Translations under genes and position numbers: made by a program
The notes under the pieces: model-generated
The model's database searches: none
What the model was told of the DNA's origin: nothing
The model's input: the letters and a program-made list of their open reading frames with translations, nothing else
In this document: in pieces, positions 17,336-24,831 of the stretch
Layout of the letters: each line of letters starts with the position of its first letter
Position numbering within the stretch: position 1 is the first letter of the stretch
From: CAYUNT01 sp964446285
GTDB lineage: Bacteria > Sumerlaeota > Sumerlaeia > SLMS01 > CAYUNT01
Reading direction: 5' to 3'
Length of the DNA: 26,620 bases
NCBI GenBank assembly: GCA_964446285.1
Contig: CAYUNT010000041.1
Span: 1-26,620 of the forward strand

Positions 17336-18310
17336 CTAGCGAATGCCAAGTTCGGCCATCTTTTTCTCGATCTCCGCCTGGGGATAAAAGCCCGTGTGCC
17401 GGAAAACTTCCTTGCCGCTTTTGTCGAAGAATATCTGCACGGGAATGACCTGAATGCCATAGCGTTCCGCGAGAACAGGCTCATTGCGGACATTGACGAA
17501 AATCACGCCGGCGCGGCCCTCGTATTTCGTTCGCAGGGTGTCGAGGATTGGGGCCAGCATGTCGCAGGGTTTGCAGCCTTTCGCGCCGAAATCCACAAGC
17601 GCGGGCTGTCCGCTGGCGCGGGCCTTGTCCACAGGATTGTCGCGGGCCGCCTCCGCCTGGGCGCGTGTCCAGGCCGCCTGCACCGCGATAGGGATTCGCT
17701 TGCCGAGTGTGCGAATGTGTTCGTTGGCCACCTTTTGCTTTTTATCTTCGAGAACCATCGAGCGAAGTTGCTTCTTTGCATTCTCGAATGGAACGCCTCC
17801 GCACATTTCCTTGTTTTCTTTGTAAAAGGATTCGATTTCAGCGTCCGAGACTTCGACGCCAGAAAGCAGCGACTGGAAATACTTTTGCATCAATGCACTT
17901 TCGCCCCGCGCGGAGGCCAGAGCCGGGCTGGTGGCCGCATCGGACGCTGCCGCCTCGCGCAAAAGGAGCACGCGCGCGGCCATTTGCTCCAAAAGATAAA
18001 ATGGAGATTTTTCCATTTGCGGTCGCATGGAATCGTCCGTTTTTTGAATTTCGGCCCGCAGGGTTTGGGAGGTGATTTCCAGCGTCCCCGCGCGGAGGAG
18101 GGTGCCTTCGGGCAGATTCTCCAGCGTGGCATACGCCAGCGCGCTCAAAGCCAAATCCGGACAGGCTTGTTCGACTGTTTGGCGTTTTCCATTTTCCGCA
18201 AAGGCGCATGGCGCGGAGGCAAGGACCAGAACCGCGAAAAGCGACATGCCAAATATCGAATACGAGCGGAACGCGCGCCAGAAGGAGCGTGGCGGGGCAA
18301 TGATCTTCAT
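17336..18310 (-). CDS. Exported SurA-like/thioredoxin fusion protein of the ars operon
   Basis: 324 aa. The N-terminus is a signal peptide or anchor (FGMSLFAVLVLASAPCAFA). Residues about 90-225 resemble the helical chaperone part of SurA/PpiC prolyl isomerases (VSDAEIESFYKENKEM, PFENAKKQLRSMVLEDKKQKVANEHI), but no rotamase domain is present. Residues about 228-324 are a thioredoxin fold: PALVDFGAKGCKPCDML with active site CKPC at 246-249, then VIPVQIFFDKSGKEVFRHTGF with the cis-Pro. The ATG overlaps the acr3 stop as ATGA, so translation is probably coupled. A periplasmic dithiol protein in this operon may take electrons from the CcdA-like ArsG or keep ArsF reduced; this is inference. It could also be an unrelated envelope oxidoreductase carried by the operon. 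Confidence 0.8.
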   Translation of the reverse strand: MKIIAPPRSFWRAFRSYSIFGMSLFAVLVLASAPCAFAENGKRQTVEQACPDLALSALAYATLENLPEGTLLRAGTLEITSQTLRAEIQKTDDSMRPQMEKSPFYLLEQMAARVLLLREAAASDAATSPALASARGESALMQKYFQSLLSGVEVSDAEIESFYKENKEMCGGVPFENAKKQLRSMVLEDKKQKVANEHIRTLGKRIPIAVQAAWTRAQAEAARDNPVDKARASGQPALVDFGAKGCKPCDMLAPILDTLRTKYEGRAGVIFVNVRNEPVLAERYGIQVIPVQIFFDKSGKEVFRHTGFYPQAEIEKKMAELGIR

Positions 18311-19374
18311 GCAGGTTTCCTTTCATTGGCAAAAAAACGTTGTTGAAAGAACAAGGATACGTTCACAAGACCGATCAGCGCGGGCACTTCAACAAGAGGT
18401 CCAATGACCGCCGCGAAGGCCGCGCCTGAGTTGATGCCAAACACCGCCACGGCCACGGCAATCGCCAGTTCGAAATTGTTGCTCGCCGCGGTGAAGGAGA
18501 GCGTCGCCGTCTTGGCGTAATCCGCGCCGGCCTTCTTGCCCATCCAGAAACTCAACAGGAACATCACCACAAAATAAATGAGCAGCGGAATGGCAATCCG
18601 CACGACATCGAGCGGAATCTGCACGATTAAATTGCCCTTGAGGCTGAACATTACCACGATGGTGAACAGCAACGCGATGAGGGTGATCGGGCTGATTTTC
18701 GGAATGAATCGCGAATGATACCATTGCTTGCCTTTGGCCTTCACCAGCGCCAGGCGCGTGAGCATTCCGGCAAGAAACGGAATGCCAAGATAAATGAACA
18801 CGCTTTTGGCGATTTGGGCGATTGTAACGTCCACGACGCTGCCTTTGAGGCCAAACATCGGCGGAAGGATCGTTATGAAAATCCATGCATACACACTGTA
18901 AAACAAGACTTGAAATATGCTGTTAAATGCCACCAGCCCCGCGCAGTATTCCGTGTCGCCCTTGGCCAGTTCGTTCCAGACAATGACCATCGCAATGCAC
19001 CGCGCGAGGCCGATCATAATCAGGCCGGTCATGTATTCTGGTTTGTCGGCAAGGAATAAAATGGCAAGTCCGAACATGAGAATCGGGCCAATGATCCAGT
19101 TTTGCGCGAGCGACAGAGCGAGCACGCGCCAGTTGCGAAACACGTCGCCGAGCTCCTCATATCGCACCTTTGCGAGCGGCGGATACATCATCAGAATCAG
19201 GCCGATGGCGATGGGGATGTTGGTGGTTCCGACCTGAAACTGCTGGATGAACGCTTCTGCGCGATGGACAAAATAGCCTAGCCCGACGCCCAGCCCCATC
19301 GCGAGGAAAATCCAAAGCGTTAGGAAACGGTCGAGAAACGACAGTTTGCGAACGAGTGAAGTCTTTGCATCCAT
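18307..19374 (-). CDS. acr3: ACR3-type arsenite efflux permease
   Basis: Inner-membrane exporter of trivalent arsenite, 355 aa with about ten membrane helices, the usual size. The conserved Cys of TM4 is in GLARCIAMVIVWNELA, and the late EVPALIGLVNVSLFF carries the conserved Glu. MYPPLAKVRYEEL and the SFTAASNNFELAIAVAVAVFG motif are ACR3 signatures. An ATG at 19389 directly abuts the arsM stop, but GGGAG lies 7 nt before the ATG at 19374, so the latter is preferred (five residues shorter). It follows arsM and overlaps the next gene by 4 bp (ATGA). It gives the final export step for arsenite formed by ArsC. Confidence 0.95.
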   Translation of the reverse strand: MDAKTSLVRKLSFLDRFLTLWIFLAMGLGVGLGYFVHRAEAFIQQFQVGTTNIPIAIGLILMMYPPLAKVRYEELGDVFRNWRVLALSLAQNWIIGPILMFGLAILFLADKPEYMTGLIMIGLARCIAMVIVWNELAKGDTEYCAGLVAFNSIFQVLFYSVYAWIFITILPPMFGLKGSVVDVTIAQIAKSVFIYLGIPFLAGMLTRLALVKAKGKQWYHSRFIPKISPITLIALLFTIVVMFSLKGNLIVQIPLDVVRIAIPLLIYFVVMFLLSFWMGKKAGADYAKTATLSFTAASNNFELAIAVAVAVFGINSGAAFAAVIGPLVEVPALIGLVNVSLFFQQRFFANERKPA

Positions 19375-19389
19375 TGGGAATTCTCCCAT

Positions 19390-20280
19390 TCATCGTTTGC
19401 GCGGAGATGGCTTGCGGGCGGAAATGGCCAGGCTGGTGATGTAATCCGAGGGCGATTCGCCAGGCTCCAAGTGTGCGATAATTTTCTGATAGAGAGGATC
19501 GTGCCATTCTGTCATCGAGTCGATGTATTCCGACCGTTTCTCCAGAACAGTTTTCCCCAGCCCCGCGTTGCGAATCATTCGCGCGGTGTCTTCCACCAAA
19601 ACCGCCCCGGCGACGCAGCCGACCAGAGCCTCGACCATCTCGCGAACGGCGGCGGGCAGAGGTTTGAGCAGGGCCAGATCGGAGACGGCCACGCGCCCGC
19701 CCGGCTTGAGCACCCGCGCGATCTCGCGCCATACCTGCGGTTTGTCTGGCGACAGGTTGATGACGCAATTCGAAATGACAACATCCACGCTGGCGTCCGC
19801 GACGGGCAGATGCTCGATTTCGCCAAGACGGAACTCGACATTATCGAGGCCGGTGCGTTCGCTATAGGCGGCGATGCTGGCGCGCGCCTTGGCGATCATT
19901 TCGGCAGTCATATCCACGCCGATGGCGCGCCCCTTGGGGCCGACCTTCTGCCCGGCGATGAACACGTCGAATCCGCCGCCGCTGCCCAGATCGACAACGA
20001 CTTCGCCCGGCTTGAGCGAGGCAATGGCGGTCGGATTGCCGCACGACAAGCCCATATTCGCGCCGTCAGGCAAAGTAGCCAGTTCCGCCTCGGAATAGCC
20101 AATGCTTTGCGCCAGGCGCGCGGGCGCGCTCGAGCCGCAGCAAGAAGAAGAGGACGAAGCCGGAGCGCAACATCCCTTTTTAGCGAGAGCACTTTGCGAC
20201 TTGGCGATTGCGCCATATCCTTCGCGGACCTTTTGCCGGACGTTTTCCGCGTCCTGCGTATTGCTAATTTTGTTACTCAT
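19390..20280 (-). CDS. arsM: Arsenite S-adenosylmethionine methyltransferase ArsM
   Basis: Cytosolic enzyme that methylates As(III) using SAM, 296 aa. The Rossmann SAM site is VVVDLGSGGGFDVFIA. The three cysteines that bind arsenic in ArsM enzymes are present: LSCGNP, ISNCVINLSPDKP and VGCVAGA. The N-terminus has a Cys/Ser-rich segment (KKGCCAPASSSSSCCGSS), common in bacterial ArsM. The ATG at 20280 has GGAG 9 nt upstream; longer frames upstream run into arsC. The stop TGA abuts the first possible acr3 ATG. Methylated trivalent products could be exported by the ArsP-type permease encoded earlier in the operon (inference). Confidence 0.95.
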   Translation of the reverse strand: MSNKISNTQDAENVRQKVREGYGAIAKSQSALAKKGCCAPASSSSSCCGSSAPARLAQSIGYSEAELATLPDGANMGLSCGNPTAIASLKPGEVVVDLGSGGGFDVFIAGQKVGPKGRAIGVDMTAEMIAKARASIAAYSERTGLDNVEFRLGEIEHLPVADASVDVVISNCVINLSPDKPQVWREIARVLKPGGRVAVSDLALLKPLPAAVREMVEALVGCVAGAVLVEDTARMIRNAGLGKTVLEKRSEYIDSMTEWHDPLYQKIIAHLEPGESPSDYITSLAISARKPSPRKR

Positions 20281-20317
20281 GGTATTTCTCCAAGAATATA
20301 AAGCATCGTTTCCAGAT

Positions 20318-20785
20318 TCATTGTTTGTTTTCTGTGGAATTATCGAGCAATTCGGGAAGTTTTTTGATGAATTGGCGGATTTCGTCGCGCACACGGCGGT
20401 AAATGGCCAGCGCCTCTTCCTCGGTGGCGGCGGCGCGGGCCAGGCGCGGCGGATCGTCAAAGCCTGCGTGAATCACTTGCGCGCCGCCGGGAAAAAGCGG
20501 GCAGGATTCGCGCGCATGATCGCAGACTGTCACCACAAAATCGAAGCGCGCACCCGCGAATTCCGCGAGGGTCTTCGAGCGGTGGCGCGAGATGTCCACG
20601 CCTGCCTCGGCCATCACTTTCACGGCGAGGGGATTGAGGCCGCGGGCTTCGAGGCCCGCTGAATGCGCCTCGACGGCATCGCCGCGCAGCGCCCGCGCCC
20701 ATCCCTCGGCCATCTGGCTGCGGCACGAGTTGCCCGTGCAGAGGAATAGAACGCGGAGTCTTTCAGGTTTCGTTGGGGAATTCAT
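20318..20785 (-). CDS. arsC: Thioredoxin-coupled arsenate reductase (low-Mr phosphatase type)
   Basis: Reduces arsenate to arsenite in the cytosol, 155 aa. The P-loop FLCTGNSCRSQMAEGWAR has the CX5R nucleophile motif. The later TVCDHARESCPLFPGG supplies the two further cysteines of the Bacillus-type, thioredoxin-recycled enzyme (Cys82/Cys89 equivalents), followed by the general-acid region GFDDPP. It therefore needs a dithiol partner rather than glutaredoxin, and small thioredoxin-like proteins are encoded in the same operon. ATG 20785 lies 11 nt after the arsG stop; the ribosome site is weak, so coupling to arsG is likely. A 37-nt gap separates it from arsM. Confidence 0.93.
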   Translation of the reverse strand: MNSPTKPERLRVLFLCTGNSCRSQMAEGWARALRGDAVEAHSAGLEARGLNPLAVKVMAEAGVDISRHRSKTLAEFAGARFDFVVTVCDHARESCPLFPGGAQVIHAGFDDPPRLARAAATEEEALAIYRRVRDEIRQFIKKLPELLDNSTENKQ

Positions 20786-20796
20786 TTGGCGCGCTC

Positions 20797-21498
20797 TCAG
20801 AAAATGCGAATTCCGAAAATATAAATCAGAGACATGTAAAAGCCCGCGAGGATAAAAAGAATTCCGGTGATTATGCGGGCAATTTTCTCGAAGTGCGTCA
20901 GGCGGTTGAACGCTTGGCCGAGGCTTTTGGCCCCGAGCGCGATCAGCACCGCGAACACCACCACGGGCAGCGCGGTTCCGAGGCCATACACAAGCGGCAT
21001 GGCGACGGTGGATTTCATTTTTACGGCGAGCGGTATCAGGCTGCCGAAATACAGCGCGGCCGAAACTGGACACAAAGCCGCGGCAAATAGCACGCCGAGG
21101 GCCGCCGCTCCCCAATACACGCCGCCTTTTTCAATTCGCGCCTGGAGTTTCTCGCTCGCGCGCCCCATTCCTGGCAGATTCAGAGACAGCATTTCGAGCA
21201 AGAACATTCCAGTGAGAATCAAAATCGGGCCAAGGAGTTGATTTATGTATTTTTGCAGGAAGCGCGACGCGGCGGGGGCGGCGAGCAGCCCGGCGACGAG
21301 GGCTGCGCCAAGCAGCACATAGAAAAGCGCGCGCCCGGTGGCATAGAGAGCGCCGCCCAGCAGCGCGCGGCCAGGACTCTGAACTCGGCGTCCCAAAAAG
21401 GAAATTGCCGCGATGTTCGTCGCTAGCGGACACGGGCTGATCGAAGTAAGAACGCCCAGCCACAGAGCGGAGGCGAGAGCAAAAAGCCATTCAGTCAT
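20797..21498 (-). CDS. arsG: ArsG-family (CcdA-like) membrane protein
   Basis: 233-aa membrane protein with about six helices, of the cytochrome c biogenesis CcdA/DsbD superfamily. Two Cys-Pro motifs sit at the CcdA positions: SISPCPLATN in the first helix and AAALCPVSAALYFG in the fourth. The ArsG branch is linked to export of aromatic aminoarsenicals and is encoded with ArsF; CcdA relatives move reducing equivalents across the membrane. The ATG overlaps the arsF stop by 8 bp. With ArsF and thioredoxin-like proteins beside it, either arsenical export or electron supply to exported dithiol proteins fits. Confidence 0.8.
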   Translation of the reverse strand: MTEWLFALASALWLGVLTSISPCPLATNIAAISFLGRRVQSPGRALLGGALYATGRALFYVLLGAALVAGLLAAPAASRFLQKYINQLLGPILILTGMFLLEMLSLNLPGMGRASEKLQARIEKGGVYWGAAALGVLFAAALCPVSAALYFGSLIPLAVKMKSTVAMPLVYGLGTALPVVVFAVLIALGAKSLGQAFNRLTHFEKIARIITGILFILAGFYMSLIYIFGIRIF

Positions 21499-22096
21499 GG
21501 GATGCCGCCGCTGGCGGAGTTGGGGCGATGCGCGAGGTTTCGGAGGGCGGCGCTTCGGAAATTTCCGAAGTGTCTGCTTGTTTTTGCGTCAGAAAGGCAT
21601 GGGTTTCCGACACCACATAGGCGGTGAACTCTTCCGGCGTGTGGACGAGTTCCCAAACGCGTTCGAGGTTTTTCCAGCGCAATTGCTTGCCGTCCTTCTG
21701 AAACGAAAGAACAAGCGACTGCGAAGATAGTTGATAATCCTCGCGGAAGTGCTCGTTGCCGGGCTGGTCAAAATTCACCGTGCGCCACTCGACAAGGCCG
21801 TCTGAGACAAAGTCCGCCATGCCTTTTTCGATGGCCTCTTTGGCCTGGGCCTCGATGGCGCGGCAGGTGAAGCAGCGCACCTTGCCATAGAAGTATGTGA
21901 CAACCACCTTCTCACTTAGTTCCCCCCCTGCGGGCTTGGGGGGGGGCGTGCCCGAGGGCATGATGGCGGAAGAGGCCGATGTTTGCGGGGCAGCTGCGCC
22001 GTTTCCTCGCGCGCGAACCTCTTTGGCGATAATCGTCCCGAAGCACGCCGTCACATACGCGAGCAACACCCAGCGGAGGATTGCCCTGGTTTTCAC
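21491..22096 (-). CDS. arsF: ArsF-family protein (nitroaromatic-arsenical reductase subunit type)
   Basis: 201 aa. An N-terminal hydrophobic segment (RAILRWVLLAYVTACFGTII) anchors or exports the protein, followed by a Pro/Ala-rich linker. The folded part starts VVVTYFYGKVRCFTCRAIEAQAKEAI, with a CFTC dithiol in a thioredoxin-like position, and contains VEWRTVNFDQPGNEHFREDYQL and KNLERVWELVHTPEEFTAYV. ArsF proteins are described with ArsE and ArsG as reducing nitrated aromatic arsenicals. The GTG start overlaps the stop of the preceding gene as GTGA, with GGAG about 10 nt upstream. The name rests on remembered family features and on the ArsG neighbour. Confidence 0.75.
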   Translation of the reverse strand: MKTRAILRWVLLAYVTACFGTIIAKEVRARGNGAAAPQTSASSAIMPSGTPPPKPAGGELSEKVVVTYFYGKVRCFTCRAIEAQAKEAIEKGMADFVSDGLVEWRTVNFDQPGNEHFREDYQLSSQSLVLSFQKDGKQLRWKNLERVWELVHTPEEFTAYVVSETHAFLTQKQADTSEISEAPPSETSRIAPTPPAAASHD

Positions 22097-22515
22097 GATG
22101 CCGCCGCTCCCGTCTCCGCCGCTTCCCCGGCCGCGGGCGCCTTCAGCAATTCAATCGCCTTGTCCGCCACCCGTTGAATTCGCTCTTCCGTGGGCGGAGT
22201 TTTCCGTTTTTCCATGCCCATTTCATGCAGTTTCACATGCGAAAATCCTTTCAATCCAGCTTTTTCCAGGCAAAGCCGGACACATTCACGATCGCAACCG
22301 TCGATGGCCACAATGCGCGGCGAAACACGGGCAATCTCAAGAATATCGGGAATTTCCGCGCCAAGCCCGGCGACGCATGACATACAGGCAGCCTTCGAAC
22401 CAGCGACGCGCCTGGCCGCCTGATCGGCGATCCCGCCGACGTCTGACGCGCCGGAACACGCAAACACCAATTTCACTCGCAAGGGAGCACAGCAGGATTT
22501 TTCACTCGAACTCAT
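22093..22515 (-). CDS. DGC-domain putative zinc-binding protein
   Basis: 140-aa cysteine-rich cytosolic protein of the DGC family (PF08859 type). It has an SCCAP start, VFACSGASDVGGIADQAARRV, AACMSCVAGLGAEIP, then AIDGCDRECVRLCLEKAG, which includes the DGC triplet that names the family. Biochemical role unknown; these proteins are often encoded with permeases and thioredoxin-like proteins in metal or metalloid clusters. ATG 22515 has AAAAGGA 9 nt upstream, in the 15-nt gap after the small thioredoxin gene; a TTG at 22521 is less likely. Its stop overlaps the arsF GTG. Confidence 0.8.
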   Translation of the reverse strand: MSSSEKSCCAPLRVKLVFACSGASDVGGIADQAARRVAGSKAACMSCVAGLGAEIPDILEIARVSPRIVAIDGCDRECVRLCLEKAGLKGFSHVKLHEMGMEKRKTPPTEERIQRVADKAIELLKAPAAGEAAETGAAAS

Positions 22516-22530
22516 TTTCAATAATCCTTT

Positions 22531-22764
22531 TTACTGCAATAGACTTTTTATTTCTGCGACGCCGGGCACGCGGCCCGCAACAACCACCTTGCCGTCAATG
22601 GCGAGCGCCGGTGTGGTCATCACGCCAAAGCCGATGATGTCGTTGATGTCCGTCACTTTCTCGACTTCGCATTCAACGCCAAGTTCTTTTACGGCCGCAT
22701 CAACCGTCTCGGCCAGTTTTTTGCATTTGGGGCAGCCCGTTCCGAGGATTTGCAGAGTCTTCAT
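22531..22764 (-). CDS. Small thioredoxin-like protein with CPKC motif
   Basis: 77-aa protein of the redox-active disulfide protein 2 (MTH895/TM0996-like) family. It begins MKTLQILGTGCPKCKKLAE, so the CPKC dithiol follows the first strand, and has TTPALAIDGKVVVAGRVP with the cis-Pro. No signal peptide, so cytosolic. The ATG at 22764 is preceded by AAAGGAA at 7 nt; a longer frame upstream is only read-through. It follows the ArsP-type permease gene, a common pairing, and could reduce ArsC or feed electrons to ArsG. It may correspond functionally to the ArsE partner of ArsF; that link is inference. Confidence 0.88.
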   Translation of the reverse strand: MKTLQILGTGCPKCKKLAETVDAAVKELGVECEVEKVTDINDIIGFGVMTTPALAIDGKVVVAGRVPGVAEIKSLLQ

Positions 22765-22808
22765 CGCGATGTTCCTTTCATTATGTCTTTGTTTTCTTCC
22801 ATTTTCAC

Positions 22809-24173
22809 TTACCCGAGCCACCCATAGAGCATCCCGGTGACCGTGGCCATCAGGACGACCAGCACGCAATACACAAAGGTTTTCTTTGTTCCCATAATGG
22901 AATTCAGGACGAGCATGTTGGGCAGGCTGAGGGCCGGTCCGGCCAGAAGCAGAGCCAGCGCCGGGCCTTTGCCCATGCCCGAACCGATCAAGCCCTGTAA
23001 AATGGGCACTTCGGTCAGCGTGGCGAAATACATGAACGCGCCCACAAGCGACGAAAGGAAATTGGCGCGCAGCGAGTTGCCGCCCACCGCCGCCGCCACC
23101 CATTCCGACGGGATCAATCCTTCGTGCCCGGGCCGCCCAAGGAGGAATCCGGAAATCAGCACGCCCCAAAACAGCAGCGGCATGATCTGCTTGGCGAATC
23201 CCCAGGTCTGGTCCCACCAATCGCCGTTTTCGCCCTCGCTAGAACTGGTTAGCAGAGTCAGCGCGGCAAAACCCACGGCGAAGGGGATGAGCGGTTCGTG
23301 CCGCCAGATTAGCGCGGCAACCAGCGTCGCGCCCGCCGCGATTGCCACCGGCCCGGTCTTCATTCCAAACCATTTTGTTAGAACCACGGCAAAAAGCGCG
23401 GCGAAAAGCGCCGTGATCCACCATTTCGCCGACCAGACGGCGAACCAAAAGCCTTGCGCCGTTTCGGGTTTGCCCCAGTTGGCAAACACAAGAACACCGA
23501 TCATCGCGGCGAAATAGACGACTGTTTGCCAAAGTGGGCGTGTGGCGGGCGGCTCGGGCAGCGCCAATTGCGCTTCGGCTTTGGCGCGCTCTTCCTTGCG
23601 GAAAATAAACGCCATCAGGAGTCCGATGAAGATGCTGAACACGATGGCGCCTAGCGCGCGTGCAACTCCCAATTCCAATCCGAGGATGCGCGCTGTCAGA
23701 ATAATCGCCAGGACGTTGATTGCCGGGCCGGAATACAGAAACGCCGAGGCTGGCCCCAGTCCCGCGCCGCGCTTGTAGATTCCGCCAAACAGCGGCAGCA
23801 CCGTGCAGGAACACACGGCGAGGATGGTTCCCGAAACCGACGCCACGCCATAAGCCAGCACGCGATTGGCGCGCGCGCCCAGATACTTCATTACCGACGC
23901 CTGGCTTACGAACGCCCCAATTGCGCCCGCGATAAAAAACGCGGGAATCAGGCACAGCAGCACATGCTCGCGCGCATACCACTTAACCAGATCAAAGGAT
24001 TCCGTGACAGCGCCATCAAAACGCGCCTTGCCCACGGGAAGATAAAAACAGGCGAGGAATCCCGCGAGAATCCACACGAGCGGCTTCCACTCGGTTTTCC
24101 ATCGCGCAAAACGGTTCCAGAACATGCGGTCGAACAATGTGATAAACTCCTTCGCCCGCTCGCCCGCCGTCAT
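22809..24173 (-). CDS. ArsP-type permease (PF03773 family)
   Basis: 454-aa membrane protein with about ten helices. It has the family motifs ILAVCSCTVLPLFGGIYKRG, YSGPAINVLAIILTARILG and, in the second half, FATLTEVPILQGLIGSGMGKGPALALLLAGPALSLPNM. ArsP members export trivalent organoarsenicals; the CSC motif is compatible with binding As(III). Placement between arsR and a CPKC thioredoxin gene supports arsenic export, although some relatives handle other substrates. The ATG at 24173 has no Shine-Dalgarno; instead a copy of the probable ArsR operator occupies the 21 nt before it. The spacer from the arsR stop is 45 nt. Confidence 0.82.
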   Translation of the reverse strand: MTAGERAKEFITLFDRMFWNRFARWKTEWKPLVWILAGFLACFYLPVGKARFDGAVTESFDLVKWYAREHVLLCLIPAFFIAGAIGAFVSQASVMKYLGARANRVLAYGVASVSGTILAVCSCTVLPLFGGIYKRGAGLGPASAFLYSGPAINVLAIILTARILGLELGVARALGAIVFSIFIGLLMAFIFRKEERAKAEAQLALPEPPATRPLWQTVVYFAAMIGVLVFANWGKPETAQGFWFAVWSAKWWITALFAALFAVVLTKWFGMKTGPVAIAAGATLVAALIWRHEPLIPFAVGFAALTLLTSSSEGENGDWWDQTWGFAKQIMPLLFWGVLISGFLLGRPGHEGLIPSEWVAAAVGGNSLRANFLSSLVGAFMYFATLTEVPILQGLIGSGMGKGPALALLLAGPALSLPNMLVLNSIMGTKKTFVYCVLVVLMATVTGMLYGWLG

Positions 24174-24194
24174 TTATTTGGCAATATCGCCAAG
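24174..24194. promoter_or_regulatory. Second probable ArsR operator, next to the permease start
   Basis: TTATTTGGC-N6-GCCAAG. The first 9 bases match the site in the arsR promoter exactly and the arm spacing is the same (6 nt). It lies directly before the permease ATG, where binding could block an internal promoter or the passage of RNA polymerase. Confidence 0.55.
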
Positions 24195-24218
24195 CAGCGG
24201 GGCAAAAAAACGCGCGAA

Positions 24219-24575
24219 TTATCCAGGCAGGGCGCAGGATTTCCGGCGCCTGCATGGACGCCGCTCCCCGGCTTCGATGCGCCGGGCCAGAACGGAATCG
24301 ACGCATTCAAGAAAGGACGTCAGGCACGGGCACAGCAGGCGGTAATGGACCCAGGTTCCGCGGCGTTCGTCATCGACAAGCCCGGCCTTTTTAAGGAGCG
24401 CCAAGTGTTTCGAGACGGTGGACATGTCCGCGCCCACCAGCCGTTGCAGATCGCAGACGCACCGTTCGCCCTCCGCAAGTTCCTGGAGGATCAACAGGCG
24501 GCTTGGATGCGCCATCGCCTTGAGGACGGCGGTTCGCGCTTCGAGCGATCTATCTTTGGACGAATCCTTTTTCAT
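24219..24575 (-). CDS. arsR: ArsR-family arsenite-responsive repressor
   Basis: 118-aa winged-helix repressor predicted to leave DNA on As(III) binding. MAHPSRLLILQELAEGERCVCDLQRLVGADMSTVSKHLALLKKAGLV spans helices 2-5, with the CVCDL metalloid site in the recognition region as in the E. coli R773 ArsR, and RRGTWVHYRL forms the wing. Further C-terminal cysteines (LLCPCL, FLECV) could add a third ligand. The basic tail ERRPCRRRKSC is unusual. ATG 24575 has AAGGGGG 7 nt upstream. It is the first gene of the arsenic operon and probably represses its own promoter through the inverted repeat at 24609-24626. Confidence 0.95.
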   Translation of the reverse strand: MKKDSSKDRSLEARTAVLKAMAHPSRLLILQELAEGERCVCDLQRLVGADMSTVSKHLALLKKAGLVDDERRGTWVHYRLLCPCLTSFLECVDSVLARRIEAGERRPCRRRKSCALPG

Positions 24576-24605
24576 CTCTGCGCCCCCTTGCGGCGCTGGG
24601 GGTTC

Positions 24606-24634
24606 TTATTTGGCTAAATGGCCAAACAGGTCAA
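24606..24634 (-). promoter_or_regulatory. Probable arsR promoter with operator between the -35 and -10 boxes
   Basis: On the minus strand TTGACC (24634-24629) is a good -35, and AAATAA (24611-24606) lies after a 17-nt spacer as a weak -10. The inverted repeat TTTGGC-TAAATG-GCCAAA (24609-24626, perfect 6-bp arms) fills the spacer, a typical arrangement for ArsR/SmtB repressors. Confidence 0.6.
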
Positions 24635-24831
24635 GGGGATATTTTTCGGAATGCGGGGCGGCCAGGGCGAATGATGCCTGCCGCCCTTTGCCCGGCATGG
24701 ATTTGGCGCTTGCCCGCGCCCGCGCGTCGCGCGTAACTGATTGCCTCGCGGGCGCCTGCAATCTCGCGCATTGAGGCATGGGCCGGATTGGGAGATGTCC
24801 GCCGCGCTCCGCGAATAAAGGAATCGTGTAT

